64,000 bases of DNA. It comes from Pseudomonas sp. MPC6. GTDB lineage: Bacteria; Pseudomonadota; Gammaproteobacteria; Pseudomonadales; Pseudomonadaceae. The stretch's first letter is position 1; each line of letters begins with the position of its first letter. The notes beneath the pieces are model-generated. The model searched no databases, had not been told where the DNA came from, and saw only the letters and a program-made list of their open reading frames with translations. The stretch lies in the NCBI RefSeq assembly GCF_006094435.1, contig NZ_CP034783.1, forward strand, positions 5,049,001-5,113,000. The letters run 5' to 3'. The position numbers and the translations under genes were made by a program. This document shows, in pieces, positions 9,046 to 17,731 of the stretch.

Positions 9046-10034
9046 TGGCTTTCCTTGGCATAGGCGTCGAATGCTTGCGCGAGACGTGTCCAGTCGGCTT
9101 CATCGGCGGGCAAGCCGAATCGCAGGCTGCTGTTGTGGGTGAACAAACGCAAGAGAATGCCGCGCCGGGCCATGAATTCATGCAGGGCTTCGGCGTGCTC
9201 GGTGATCAGCCATTGAAACAGCGCGCAACCGCCCTGGGGCGCGAACCCCTGTTGCGCCAGCAACCGCGCCAGGCGCTCGCTGGCCGCTTCGGTGCGCTGG
9301 CGTTGGCGAGCGTGCCCTTCGGTGTCCAGCAGGCAGGCCTGCCCCACTACCCGGGTCGGCCCGCTGACCGCCCACGGCCCCACCTGTCCGGCCAGCAATT
9401 TGAGCAGTTGGCGCTCGGCCAGCACGAAACCCAGGCGCACGCCGGCCAGGCCAAAAAACTTGCCGAAGGAACGCAGCACGATCAACCCGACCAGATGGGC
9501 AAAAGGCGCCAGGCTCAAGTGCGGCGTGTTGTCCATGAACGCCTCGTCCACCACCAGCCAGCCACCGCGCTGAGCCAGTTTCGCATGCCAGTCGAGCAGG
9601 CGACTCGGGGCCAGGCTCAGGCCGGTGGGATTGTTCGGGTTGACCACCACCAGCACGTCGAGACTGTCGAGAAAGAAGTCGACTTCCTGCTCCAGCACTT
9701 CACGCACGATATAACCGCTGCGGCGCCACGCTTCGGCGTGCTCGGCGTAACAGGGCGAGAGCACGCCGACCTTGCCGATGCGCCGCAAACGCGGCAACAG
9801 CTGGATCGCCATTTGCGAACCGGCCACCGGCAGTACTTGTGCGGCGCCGTAGTAATCGCAGGCCGCCTGCTCCAGACCGTCATCGGTTTCCGGCAATCGC
9901 GCCCAGGCACGCAACGGGATATCCGGGACCGCAAATGGCCAGGGCGCGAGGCCGCTGGACAGGTCCAGCCAGTCGGCTTCGGCGATGCCGTATTCGTGCG
10001 CCGCCTGGCGCAATCGACCTCCGTGCTCAAGCAT
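9042..10034 (-). CDS. cobD: Threonine-phosphate decarboxylase (PLP enzyme, cobalamin pathway)
   Basis: PLP-dependent fold-type I enzyme (330 residues) that makes (R)-1-aminopropan-2-yl phosphate, the linker between corrin and nucleotide. Seen: the Asn-rich [11 protein letters not shown] motif, VVDEAFMD, and the Schiff-base lysine in [16 protein letters not shown]. It overlaps cbiB upstream and cobQ downstream. Nomenclature differs between organisms: this is CobD in Salmonella terms and CobC in P. denitrificans terms. Confidence 0.93.
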   Translation of the reverse strand: MLEHGGRLRQAAHEYGIAEADWLDLSSGLAPWPFAVPDIPLRAWARLPETDDGLEQAACDYYGAAQVLPVAGSQMAIQLLPRLRRIGKVGVLSPCYAEHAEAWRRSGYIVREVLEQEVDFFLDSLDVLVVVNPNNPTGLSLAPSRLLDWHAKLAQRGGWLVVDEAFMDNTPHLSLAPFAHLVGLIVLRSFGKFFGLAGVRLGFVLAERQLLKLLAGQVGPWAVSGPTRVVGQACLLDTEGHARQRQRTEAASERLARLLAQQGFAPQGGCALFQWLITEHAEALHEFMARRGILLRLFTHNSSLRFGLPADEADWTRLAQAFDAYAKESQ

Positions 10035-10935
10035 GGAATTCAGCCCCCACGCACAGAATCAGCAACCATAACCATACCCCGCGCTTGACCAATTGCCAGC
10101 CACGGTCGATGGAGTCGGCATCCGCCGGCGGGCCTTCACCCAATTGCGGACGCTGATGCAATTCACCGTGATAGATCGCCGCCCCGCCCAACTCGACGCC
10201 GAGCGCACCCGCCCCGGCGGCCATCACCGGCCCGGCATTCGGGCTGTCCCAGGTCGGCCCCTGGGTGCGCCAGCATTTCAACGCCAGGCGAGTCTTGCCG
10301 AGCAGCGCGTAGGTCAACGCCACCAGGCGTGCGGGAATGTAGTTGAGCACGTCGTCGATCCTGGCCGCGGCCCAGCCGAAACGTTCGAAGCGGTCGTTAC
10401 GGTAACCCCACATCGCATCGAGGGTGTTGCTCAGCCGATACAACACCACGCCGGGCGCCCCCGCCACGGCGAACCAGAACAGCGCGGCAAATACCGCGTC
10501 GCTGCCGTTCTCCAGCACCGATTCGGTGGCAGCCCGGGCGACTTCGGTTTTATCCAGTTCGCTGGTCTGGCGGCTGACCAGATAACCCACGCGTTTGCGC
10601 GCTTCTTCAAGATCATCGCTGCGCAGGGCCTTGGCCACTGGCTCGACGTGTTCACCGAGGCTGCGCATGCCGAGGGCACAATAGAGCGCGAGGATTTCGA
10701 CGATCCAGCCGACATAAGGCGCCCAGGAAAACGCCGTGGCCAGCAAGGTCAGCGGCACGACCGCGATGAACCAGGCGGTGACGCCGTGACTGCGCCAGCC
10801 GCGACCTTCGCTGTTGAAGCGTTGCTCGATGCGGTCGGCAAAACGGCCGAACGCCACCAGCGGATGCCAGCGTTTGGGTTCACCCAGCAGCGCATCCAGC
10901 GCCACCGCGGCGACACTCAACAACGCCACACTCAT
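10027..10935 (-). CDS. cbiB: Adenosylcobinamide-phosphate synthase (CbiB/CobD membrane protein)
   Basis: Inner-membrane enzyme joining the aminopropanol phosphate linker to adenosylcobyric acid. It is hydrophobic, 302 residues from the start at 10935, with the N-terminal [17 protein letters not shown] motif and [13 protein letters not shown] (here [13 protein letters not shown]) and [18 protein letters not shown] motifs typical of the family. A longer start at 10950 exists, but 10935 gives an ATGA overlap with the bluB stop and the usual N-terminus MSVALLSV. Confidence 0.94.
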   Translation of the reverse strand: MSVALLSVAAVALDALLGEPKRWHPLVAFGRFADRIEQRFNSEGRGWRSHGVTAWFIAVVPLTLLATAFSWAPYVGWIVEILALYCALGMRSLGEHVEPVAKALRSDDLEEARKRVGYLVSRQTSELDKTEVARAATESVLENGSDAVFAALFWFAVAGAPGVVLYRLSNTLDAMWGYRNDRFERFGWAAARIDDVLNYIPARLVALTYALLGKTRLALKCWRTQGPTWDSPNAGPVMAAGAGALGVELGGAAIYHGELHQRPQLGEGPPADADSIDRGWQLVKRGVWLWLLILCVGAEFHA

Positions 10936-11582
10936 TGACTCACTCCCCAATAATTTTCATACAACAATTCGCTAAGCGGACGCGCTTGCGCCCAGCCTTC
11001 CAGGGCAAGCATCGGCGCTGGATAAAACGCCTCGACCGGACCCAGGCACAGCACGGCCAACGGTTTGGCGCCAACGGGCATTTCCAGCAAGGCGGCCAGG
11101 GCTTGCGGCTCGAACAAAGAGACCCAGCCCATGCCCAGCCCTTCGGCACGGGACGCCAGCCACAGGTTCTGGATCGCACAGGACAAGGAGGCCATGTCCA
11201 TTTCCGGCAAAGTACGGCGGCCGAAGATATGCCGATCGCGATCGTCCGTCAGCGCGGCGACCAGCACTTCGGCGCAGTCGTTGATGCCTTCGACCTTGAG
11301 CTTCATGAATTCGTCGCTGCGCTCGCCGAGGGCTTCCGCGGTGCGGATGCGTTCTTCTTCCACCAGCTGTTGGATTTTGCCGCGCAGGGCGCGGTCGCTG
11401 ATGCGGATGAAGCGCCAGGGTTGCATCAGGCCCACGCTCGGGGCCTGGTGGGCGGCTTCGAGCAGGCGTCGCAGTAGTTCGGGCGCGACGGTGCCACCGC
11501 TGAAGTGGCGCATGTCGCGGCGTTCGGCGATGGCACGGTAGACGGCAGCGCGTTCGGCTTCGGAAAATGCGTTGTCAGTCAT
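10932..11582 (-). CDS. bluB: 5,6-dimethylbenzimidazole synthase
   Basis: Flavin-destroying enzyme of the nitroreductase fold that converts FMNH2 and O2 to DMB, the lower ligand of B12; it implies aerobic cobalamin synthesis. Seen: [10 protein letters not shown] near the N-terminus, [13 protein letters not shown], and [14 protein letters not shown]. The start at 11582 (216 residues) overlaps the cobB stop (ATGA); GAAGAGG just upstream would be the ribosome binding site and lies within the REP element that invades the 3' end of cobB. Confidence 0.94.
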   Translation of the reverse strand: MTDNAFSEAERAAVYRAIAERRDMRHFSGGTVAPELLRRLLEAAHQAPSVGLMQPWRFIRISDRALRGKIQQLVEEERIRTAEALGERSDEFMKLKVEGINDCAEVLVAALTDDRDRHIFGRRTLPEMDMASLSCAIQNLWLASRAEGLGMGWVSLFEPQALAALLEMPVGAKPLAVLCLGPVEAFYPAPMLALEGWAQARPLSELLYENYWGVSQ

Positions 11583-12988
11583 GGCCTCTTCGCGAGCAAG
11601 CCCGCTCCCACATTTGATAGCGGTGCCCATGAGGTCTCTGGTACGACGCGGTCCAGTGTGGGAGCGGGCTTGCTCGCGAAGGCGTCCTCACGGTCAGGCT
11701 CAAACAGTGCGGCAACCGCCGATGGATTCGACGGAAAATAAAAATGCACATAAGAGGCCGTCATCCGCCCCTGACGATAAACCGCCTCCGCCCCACGCCC
11801 GCCATTCGGGCTTAACCCACGGGCAATCGGCTCCAGCCCGGTACTGGTCAGCGAATGGTGATAAGTGTGCCCACGCAGCAACCCTTCCGGCAGTTCAACC
11901 GCCTGCAGGGCCAACGCCGCCAGACGCTTCTGCATCACCGCATCCCCGGCCAGCAAACCGACCAGTTCAGCTCGAGTGCCCTCGACATCGGTCAACGAAT
12001 CCAGCAGATACAACATCCCGCCACACTCGGCCAACAACGGTTTGCCCGCCCCATGGTGAGCGCGAATCGCGTCGAGCATCGAGGTGTTCTGTGACAGCGC
12101 CACATGGTGCAATTCCGGATAACCGCCCGGCAGGTACAGACTGTCTGCGTCCGGCAATCGGGCATCACGGATCGGCGAGAAAAACAGCAACTCGGCGCCC
12201 ATGGCGCGCAGCAGATCCAGGCTCGCGCCGTAGGTGAAGGCAAAGGCTTCGTCACGGGCCACGGCGATCCGCACGCCAGCCAGCAATGGCTCGGCAACGA
12301 TCACATCGGGGGCGGCGAATGCCACGGCCGGCGGCAACGCCACCTCGCAACTGCTGGCCAGGGCATCGGCCGCGGCGTCGAGGCGCAGATCAAGATCGTT
12401 CAACTCGCTGGCCTGGACCAGCCCCAGGTGACGGCTCGGCAGTTCGATCCCGGTTTCCCTGGACAAGGCGCCATACCAGCGCAAGCCTTCAGTCAGGCTG
12501 CCCTCGAGCAATTGCGCATGGCGCAATGTGCCCACGCGGTTGGCCAACACTCCGGCAAACGGCAAGTCCGGCTGATAGCGCGCCAGCCCCAGGGCCAGGG
12601 CGCCAAAGGTCTGCGCCATGGCAGTGCCATCGATCACACCCAGCACCGGTACCCCGAAGTGTCGCGCCAGGTCGGCGCTGGACGGCGTACCGTCGAACAG
12701 CCCCATGACCCCTTCGATCAGGATCAGGTCGGCAACAGCTGCGGCTTCCCACAACAGTCGACGACTTTCCTGCTCGCCGACCATCCACATGTCCAGTTGA
12801 TACACCGGCGCACCGCTGGCGCGCTCGAGAATCATCGGGTCGAGGAAGTCCGGACCGCACTTGAAGACCCGCACCTTGCGCCCCTGATTGCGGTGCAACC
12901 GGGCCAGCGCGGCAGTGACGGTGGTCTTGCCCTGACCGGAGGCCGGCGCGGCAATCAGGACCGCCGGGCAATGACGTGGTTGACTCAC
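11579..12988 (-). CDS. cobB: Cobyrinic acid a,c-diamide synthase with REP-encoded C-terminal tail
   Basis: ATP/glutamine-dependent amidation of the a and c carboxylates. The N-terminal P-loop domain starts APASGQGKTTVTAAL. The glutaminase domain has the nucleophile in LAECGGMLYLLD (about residue 330) and a GHTYHHS motif near 385. Length is 469, longer than the usual 430 or so, because the last 34 codons are read straight through a REP pair (11588-11682), giving residues such as FASKPAPT and VGAGLLAK. The stop still overlaps the bluB start. The tail is probably tolerated rather than functional. Confidence 0.94.
   Translation of the reverse strand: MSQPRHCPAVLIAAPASGQGKTTVTAALARLHRNQGRKVRVFKCGPDFLDPMILERASGAPVYQLDMWMVGEQESRRLLWEAAAVADLILIEGVMGLFDGTPSSADLARHFGVPVLGVIDGTAMAQTFGALALGLARYQPDLPFAGVLANRVGTLRHAQLLEGSLTEGLRWYGALSRETGIELPSRHLGLVQASELNDLDLRLDAAADALASSCEVALPPAVAFAAPDVIVAEPLLAGVRIAVARDEAFAFTYGASLDLLRAMGAELLFFSPIRDARLPDADSLYLPGGYPELHHVALSQNTSMLDAIRAHHGAGKPLLAECGGMLYLLDSLTDVEGTRAELVGLLAGDAVMQKRLAALALQAVELPEGLLRGHTYHHSLTSTGLEPIARGLSPNGGRGAEAVYRQGRMTASYVHFYFPSNPSAVAALFEPDREDAFASKPAPTLDRVVPETSWAPLSNVGAGLLAKRP
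11588..11682. repeat. REP inverted pair within the 3' end of cobB
   Basis: Opposed ttcgcgagcaagcccgctcc and gggagcgggcttgctcgcga halves that lie inside the open cobB frame and directly in front of bluB, providing both the CobB tail and the bluB ribosome binding site region. Confidence 0.9.
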
Positions 12989-13596
12989 AATTCGACGCCT
13001 TTTTGCGCTTTGATCCCGGCCTGGAACGCGTGCTTGATCACGCCCATTTCGGTGACGGTGTCGGCCAGCTCGATCATTTCCGGTTTGGCGCCACGACCGG
13101 TGACCACCACATGCTGCATCGGCGGACGCGCCTGCAAGTCGCCGAGCACCTGATCGAGGTCGAGATAACCGTGCTTGAGCGCGATGTTCAACTCATCCAG
13201 CACCACCAGGCCGATGGACGGATCGCTCAGCAGTTCGCGGGACACTGCCCAGGCGGCTTCGGCGGCCGCGATATCGCGCTGACGATCCTGGGTCTCCCAG
13301 GTGAAGCCCTCGCCCATCACATGAAACCGCACCTGCTCCGGGAAGCGGCGGAAGAACAGTTCTTCGCCGGTGCTGTTGCGGCCCTTGATGAACTGCACCA
13401 CGCCACACTGCATGCCATGGCCCAGGGATCTGGCGAGCATGCCAAAGGCCGAACTGCTCTTGCCTTTGCCGTTGCCGGTCAGCACCAGCAGCAGGCCGCA
13501 TTCGTTCGGGGAATTGGCGATGCGTTCATCGATCACGGCTTTTTTGCGCAGCATGCGCGCCAGGTGACGTTCATCACGATCGGGGGTATCAGTCAT
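12985..13596 (-). CDS. cobO: Cob(I)yrinic acid a,c-diamide adenosyltransferase
   Basis: Transfers the adenosyl group from ATP to cobalt of corrinoids (BtuR/CobA/CobO family). The P-loop LTGNGKGKSSSAFG lies near residue 40 and the VVLDELNIAL motif near 125. The frame is open further upstream, but ATG at 13596 gives 203 residues with the family N-terminus and a GGAG-type site (revcomp of ctcc) close by. First gene of the operon, directly after the B12 riboswitch; it overlaps cobB by 4 bp. Confidence 0.95.
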   Translation of the reverse strand: MTDTPDRDERHLARMLRKKAVIDERIANSPNECGLLLVLTGNGKGKSSSAFGMLARSLGHGMQCGVVQFIKGRNSTGEELFFRRFPEQVRFHVMGEGFTWETQDRQRDIAAAEAAWAVSRELLSDPSIGLVVLDELNIALKHGYLDLDQVLGDLQARPPMQHVVVTGRGAKPEMIELADTVTEMGVIKHAFQAGIKAQKGVEL

Positions 13597-13650
13597 GGGG
13601 AGCTCTCCGTTGAGGCTGGATAACGGCGGGCAGGCACAAGAATAGACGGC

Positions 13651-13680
13651 AAAAAGCCTGGCATCGCCCACCGTGATGCC
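13651..13680 (-). terminator. Riboswitch expression-platform hairpin
   Basis: On the minus strand GGCATC and GATGCC pair around a 9-base loop, followed by AGGCTTTTT. It lies between the B12 box of the riboswitch and the cobO start, so it is the likely switchable terminator. Confidence 0.55.
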
Positions 13681-13683
13681 GCT

Positions 13684-13893
13684 GGATGAATCAGGCCGGT
13701 CTCCGGGCTCATGAGCGGCGCTGGCCTGACTGCGCGCCTTCCCATGTCGGCGTTCGACACAGTGGCTCAAGGCGCAGTCTTCACTCATTTACCGTTGCGG
13801 GGGCAGCGTCGGGATCATGAGGCTTCAGCGTTCGAAGACCATCACTCACCGACTTCCCTGTTTCACTCCGTCGGCCATGGCCACAGAGCACCT
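13684..13893 (-). promoter_or_regulatory. Cobalamin (AdoCbl) riboswitch
   Basis: Read on the minus strand, the region starts with GGTGC near 13892 and contains TGAAACAGGGAA, then CGCTGCCCCCGCAACGGTAA near 13790-13808, GCCACTG, and ends with the B12-box sequence AGCCCGGAGACCGGCC (about 13692-13710). These are the standard conserved blocks of the cobalamin riboswitch in the standard order. It should lower expression of the ten-gene cob operon when adenosylcobalamin is plentiful. A terminator-like hairpin follows. Confidence 0.96.
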
Positions 13894-13907
13894 GAAACAA
13901 GCCGCGA

Positions 13908-13936
13908 AGGTTAGAGGGTTGGGGGTGGAGCGTCAA
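13908..13936 (-). promoter_or_regulatory. Predicted sigma-70 promoter of the cob operon
   Basis: On the minus strand TTGACG, a 17-base spacer and TAACCT, placing the transcript start just ahead of the first conserved riboswitch block. Confidence 0.6.
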
Positions 13937-14026
13937 TTGAGAAAGCGCCCTGCGACTGACCGGTTGAACCATCGCGCCTCCCGGCTTCTCTATGATTGTA
14001 TCAACGCGTCCTTAGGGAAGATCAGC

Positions 14027-15343
14027 ATGCGCAAGCCCCAGCTCGTTATCGTCATCGCGCTCGCCGGAGGGCTCGCCGCCTGTGGTGAAACCTCCAGCCT
14101 GCAAGTCATGGACGGCACCGGACCGTCGCCCAAGTTGCCAGAACCGAACAAGACCCTGATCCCGACGGTGAACATCGCCCCGGCGATCGGCTGGCCGGAC
14201 GGTGCAAAACCCGTCGCGGCGACGGGAACCCAGGTCGCCGCCTTCGCCGAAGGCCTCGATCACCCGCGCTGGCTGTATGTATTGCCCAACGGCGACGTGC
14301 TGGTCGCCGAGACCAATGCGCCACCCAAACCCGATGACGGCAAAGGTGTCAAAGGCTGGGTAATGAAGAAAGTCATGGGCCGTGCCGGTGCAGCCGTACC
14401 GAGCCCGAACCGCATCACGCTGCTGCGGGACAAGGACCACGATGGCATCGCCGAGACCCGTACGGTGTTTCTGGAAAACCTCAATTCGCCGTTCGGCATG
14501 ACCCTGGTCGGCACTGACCTGTACGTGGCCGATACGGACCGCTTGCTGCGTTTCCACTATGAAACTGGCGAGACGGCGATCAAGTCGCCTCCGATCAAAG
14601 TGGTCGATCTGCCGGGCGGCACACTCAATCATCACTGGACCAAAAACGTCATCGCCAGCAAGGACGGGAGCAAGCTGTATGTGACAGTGGGTTCCAACAG
14701 CAATGTCGCGGAAAACGGCATGGACCAGGAAGAAGGTCGCGCGGCGATCTGGGAAGTGGATCGCGCCACCGGCAACCATCGGATCTTCGCTTCAGGGATC
14801 CGCAATCCCAACGGCCTGGCCTGGGAGCCCCAGAGCGGCGCGCTGTGGACGGCCGTCAATGAGCGCGACGAAATCGGCAGCGACCTGGTACCGGACTACA
14901 TCACTTCGGTGAAGGACGGCGGGTTCTACGGCTGGCCCTACAGCTATTACGGACAACATGTCGATGTGCGCGTGACCCCGCAGAATCCGGACCTGGTGGC
15001 CAAGGCCATTGCGCCGGACTACGCAGTGGGCCCGCACACGGCATCGCTGGGCCTGACCTTTGCTGAAGGCAACAGCCTGCCGGCGCAGTTCAAGGAGGGC
15101 GCATTCATCGGCCAGCACGGCTCGTGGAACCGCGACCCGCACAGTGGCTACAAAGTGATTTTCGTACCATTCAGCGCGGGCAAACCGGTGGGGCAACCGG
15201 TTGATGTGCTCACCGGGTTCCTCAGCGACGACGAAAAAGCCATGGGCCGTCCGGTGGGGGTAGTGATCGACCGGCAGGGCGATTTGCTGGTGGCGGATGA
15301 TGTGGGGAACAAGGTGTGGCGGGTGTCGACGGCTGCTAAATAA
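14027..15343 (+). CDS. PQQ-dependent sugar dehydrogenase-like lipoprotein (sorbosone dehydrogenase family)
   Basis: Six-bladed beta-propeller protein of the soluble aldose/sorbosone dehydrogenase family (438 residues). An N-terminal lipobox, LAAC at Cys19, predicts a lipid anchor. Family motifs: [21 protein letters not shown] near residue 75, NHHWTKN near 205, [11 protein letters not shown] near 265, [12 protein letters not shown], and [10 protein letters not shown], ending with [14 protein letters not shown]. The longer open frame to 13817 is ignored because it overlaps the riboswitch region and lacks a leader; ATG 14027 gives the lipoprotein leader. Substrate unknown. Confidence 0.85.
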   Translation: MRKPQLVIVIALAGGLAACGETSSLQVMDGTGPSPKLPEPNKTLIPTVNIAPAIGWPDGAKPVAATGTQVAAFAEGLDHPRWLYVLPNGDVLVAETNAPPKPDDGKGVKGWVMKKVMGRAGAAVPSPNRITLLRDKDHDGIAETRTVFLENLNSPFGMTLVGTDLYVADTDRLLRFHYETGETAIKSPPIKVVDLPGGTLNHHWTKNVIASKDGSKLYVTVGSNSNVAENGMDQEEGRAAIWEVDRATGNHRIFASGIRNPNGLAWEPQSGALWTAVNERDEIGSDLVPDYITSVKDGGFYGWPYSYYGQHVDVRVTPQNPDLVAKAIAPDYAVGPHTASLGLTFAEGNSLPAQFKEGAFIGQHGSWNRDPHSGYKVIFVPFSAGKPVGQPVDVLTGFLSDDEKAMGRPVGVVIDRQGDLLVADDVGNKVWRVSTAAK

Positions 15344-15365
15344 ATGTCGGCGACTGTGCCGGCTC

Positions 15366-15460
15366 CTTCGCGAGCAAGCCCGCTCCCACACCTAACCTCA
15401 GGCGTTCACATTTTTGTGTTCGCCGCAGATCAAGTGTGGGAGCGGGCTTGCTCGCGAAGA
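15366..15460. repeat. REP inverted pair
   Basis: Opposed ttcgcgagcaagcccgctcc and gggagcgggcttgctcgcga halves between the converging dehydrogenase and O-methyltransferase genes. Confidence 0.9.
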
Positions 15461-15490
15461 GGCCATCACAGCCACCCATAAATCACCTGC

Positions 15491-16147
15491 CTAGCGTTTA
15501 CGGCAGAGCGTTAACCCATCCCCCAACGGCAACAACGACAGGTCCACCCGCACATCATCCTTCAAGGCCAGATTGAGCGCCTGGATGGCCCGGGTGTCTG
15601 CGCTTTCCGGGTTGCCCTCAAGCACCCGCCCGCTCCACAGGGTGTTATCGAACACCGCCAGACCACCGACCCGCAGCAAACGCAGCGCATGCTCCAGATA
15701 ACTCGGGTAATTGGCCTTGTCGGCATCGATGAAAATCAGGTCGAACTGCCCTGGTTGATCCAGCCCGGCCAGGGTTTCCAACGCCGGCGCCAACCGCAGG
15801 TCAATCCGCCCCGCCAGACCCGCTTCCTGCCAGTAACGGCGCGCGGTAGCGTTGTAGTCGCCTGGAATATCACAGCAGATCAGCGAACCGTCGTCCGGCA
15901 ACGCCGCCGCCATGCACAAGGCGCTGTACCCGGTGAAGGTGCCCACTTCCAGCACACGCCTGGCGCCGGTGAGCTTCACCAGCAACGCGAGAAACTGCCC
16001 CTGCTCCGGCGCCACCTGCCAGCGCGCCATGGGCAGGGCCTGGGTTTCGTCGCGCAAGCGCTTGAGCAGCGGCGTCTCCCTCAGGGAGACGTCGAGCAGG
16101 TATTGATACAGGGAATCATCGAGATTGAGCGTGCGAGCGGTCATCAC
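15491..16147 (-). CDS. SAM-dependent O-methyltransferase (caffeoyl-CoA type)
   Basis: Class I methyltransferase of the COMT-like family 3. The SAM-binding motif EVGTFTGYSALCMA lies near residue 67 and the metal/catalytic motif IFIDADKANY near 140, with DNTLWSGRV later. It has 218 residues, or 217 if the second Met is used. The acceptor is not evident; bacterial relatives methylate catechol-like hydroxyls. It sits alone between the sugar dehydrogenase and the NlpC/P60 genes, 14 bp after the stop of the latter. Confidence 0.9.
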   Translation of the reverse strand: MMTARTLNLDDSLYQYLLDVSLRETPLLKRLRDETQALPMARWQVAPEQGQFLALLVKLTGARRVLEVGTFTGYSALCMAAALPDDGSLICCDIPGDYNATARRYWQEAGLAGRIDLRLAPALETLAGLDQPGQFDLIFIDADKANYPSYLEHALRLLRVGGLAVFDNTLWSGRVLEGNPESADTRAIQALNLALKDDVRVDLSLLPLGDGLTLCRKR

Positions 16148-16161
16148 CAGGGCCCTGCAAT

Positions 16162-16701
16162 CTATGGGTTATGGGCCAGATGCTCGGGTTGCAGCACACG
16201 CTTGGCGCTCAGGTAGGCTTTCTGCCAATAAGTCTTGGACAGGCTGTCGAGCTTCACCGTACCGCCCGTGGCCGGTGCATGGACGAAGCGACCTTCGCCG
16301 ACATAGATCCCGGCGTGGCTGACCTGGGAACCGCCATTGGTGGCGAAGAACAACAGGTCGCCGGTTTGCAGGCCTTCCTTGCCGACACTCGCCGCCTGCA
16401 TGCCGATCATCTCGCGGGTGGTGCGCGGCAAGGAAATACCGGCAACATCACGGTAGACGTAGCCGATCAGCCCGCTGCAATCAAACCCTGAATCCGGCGT
16501 ATTGCCGCCCCACCGATAAGGTGTGCCGACGAGGCCGAGCGCACGAAACAGTACGTCTTCGGCGGCGGGAGAAAAGGCTTGGGAGGGACCGAAAACCAGC
16601 GGCGCGCGAATCACCGGTGCCGGTGGCGGCGGTGGGCGGCTGGCGCAGGCGCTGAGCAGCGCGGCGAAGCACATGATTGCGAGGCGGGCCGACATCGTCA
16701 T
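16162..16701 (-). CDS. NlpC/P60 family lipoprotein, cell-wall peptidase
   Basis: A 179-residue lipoprotein (lipobox LSAC near residue 19) with an NlpC/P60 cysteine-peptidase domain: catalytic Cys in FDCSGLIGYV, His in SHAGIYVG, and the third polar residue in RFVHAPATGG. Such enzymes cut between D-Glu and diamino acid in peptidoglycan stem peptides. It is a paralog of the next upstream gene (16867-17517), sharing the domain and the lipobox. Expected to act in the periplasm from the outer membrane. Confidence 0.9.
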   Translation of the reverse strand: MTMSARLAIMCFAALLSACASRPPPPPAPVIRAPLVFGPSQAFSPAAEDVLFRALGLVGTPYRWGGNTPDSGFDCSGLIGYVYRDVAGISLPRTTREMIGMQAASVGKEGLQTGDLLFFATNGGSQVSHAGIYVGEGRFVHAPATGGTVKLDSLSKTYWQKAYLSAKRVLQPEHLAHNP

Positions 16702-16754
16702 AGGCAGAACATCCTGATCTGGCTGCGGCTTTTTCCACCGACAGGGCAGAAAAG

Positions 16755-16783
16755 AAAACCGCCTGCGCAGGACGCAGGCGGTT
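16755..16783 (-). terminator. Intrinsic terminator after the upstream NlpC/P60 gene
   Basis: On the minus strand CCGCCTGCG pairs with CGCAGGCGG around a 5-base loop, followed by TTTTCTTTT. It separates the two NlpC/P60 genes, so they probably have separate transcripts. Confidence 0.8.
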
Positions 16784-16866
16784 TGCCATCAATATTAGAT
16801 CAGGATTTTAGCTGCTGCGTGGCAAACTTCAAGTAAGACTTTAAGTTCACCCTACAAATTGTCCGC

Positions 16867-17517
16867 TTACTTGCGAGCCGTGACGATCGCCGGACCTGTC
16901 GTTGGCGCCATCGCGAGTGCGCGCTTGGCTTCGATGAAGGTCTTGCTCCAGTAGCTGTCGCCCAGGCTGTCGATCCGGACACCGCCGCTGCGGCGGCTGC
17001 TGGAATGGATGAACTGGTTGTCGCCCAGGTAGATCCCGGCGTGACTGACGCGCCCACGACGACCGTTGGTGGCGAAGAACAACAGGTCGCCAGGCTTCAG
17101 ATCGCTGCGAGTCACCAGCGGGGCGTCCACGTTGATCATTTCGCGGGTGGAGCGCGGCAGGTTCATACCGGCCTCTTCCCGAAACAGATAACCGATAAAA
17201 CCGCTGCAATCGAACCCGGCTTCGGAGGTGCCACCGAAACGGTAACGGGTGCCGATCAGGGACATGCCGCGTTCGAGGATGCTGTCGGCCAGTACTGGAA
17301 GCTGATACGACTTGCCATTGGCGAAGCTGGCCAGTTCTTTATCGGTGGCCGCCTCTTGCTCAATCGCTTCCTGGAGAAGAACGGAAGTCGATTGGGCGGT
17401 AACTGAATTGATAACCTGCTGTTTTTGCTCTTGCTGGGGCGCTGGAGAATGAGCAGCGCAACCGAACAACAGGGTGACGAGTGCGAGAGGCACGAGGGGT
17501 GCGAAGCGCTTTAGCAT
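16867..17517 (-). CDS. NlpC/P60 family lipoprotein, cell-wall peptidase (second paralog)
   Basis: A lipoprotein (lipobox LFGC near residue 20) with a linker rich in Gln and Ala and then an NlpC/P60 domain: Cys in FDCSGFIGYL, His in SHAGIYLG, and FIHSSSRRSG. About 216 residues from the Met at 17517; 17523 is an alternative. The two tandem paralogs differ in the N-terminal linker, longer here. It resembles Spr/MepS-type endopeptidases, but I cannot assign which one. Confidence 0.9.
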   Translation of the reverse strand: MLKRFAPLVPLALVTLLFGCAAHSPAPQQEQKQQVINSVTAQSTSVLLQEAIEQEAATDKELASFANGKSYQLPVLADSILERGMSLIGTRYRFGGTSEAGFDCSGFIGYLFREEAGMNLPRSTREMINVDAPLVTRSDLKPGDLLFFATNGRRGRVSHAGIYLGDNQFIHSSSRRSGGVRIDSLGDSYWSKTFIEAKRALAMAPTTGPAIVTARK

Positions 17518-17589
17518 GGGCACGACCGTGGCTGATAGTTATAAGAGAAGCCGCGACTATGCCCGCAATCATGCTCATTTGCAAATTCA

Positions 17590-17692
17590 ATCGATCTTTG
17601 TGTGACTTCCCGGCTTCTCGATTACATCTAAGCGCTTAAGCCCCATTTAGTCGTCACGCAGCCTGCAGACCTGTAGGCATGCAGGTTTTTTC
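17590..17692 (+). ncRNA. Candidate small RNA ending in an orphan terminator
   Basis: A plus-strand hairpin CCTGCA...TGCAGG followed by TTTTTT (about 17662-17692) ends a region with no plus-strand gene: hda (ending 17732) and the NlpC/P60 gene (starting 17517) are both on the minus strand. A weak promoter-like pair (TTGTGT at 17598, TTACAT at 17622) lies upstream. A short plus-strand RNA would explain the terminator. Promoter evidence is poor, so this is a suggestion only. Confidence 0.3.
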
Positions 17693-17731
17693 GCGTCGGA
17701 AAACTGCCAAAAGCCGGGTCAGGCAAGGGCT

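Noticed and set aside
13817..14026. N-terminal extension of the sugar dehydrogenase frame
   Set aside because: It overlaps the riboswitch region on the other strand and would hide a clear lipoprotein leader that starts at 14027.
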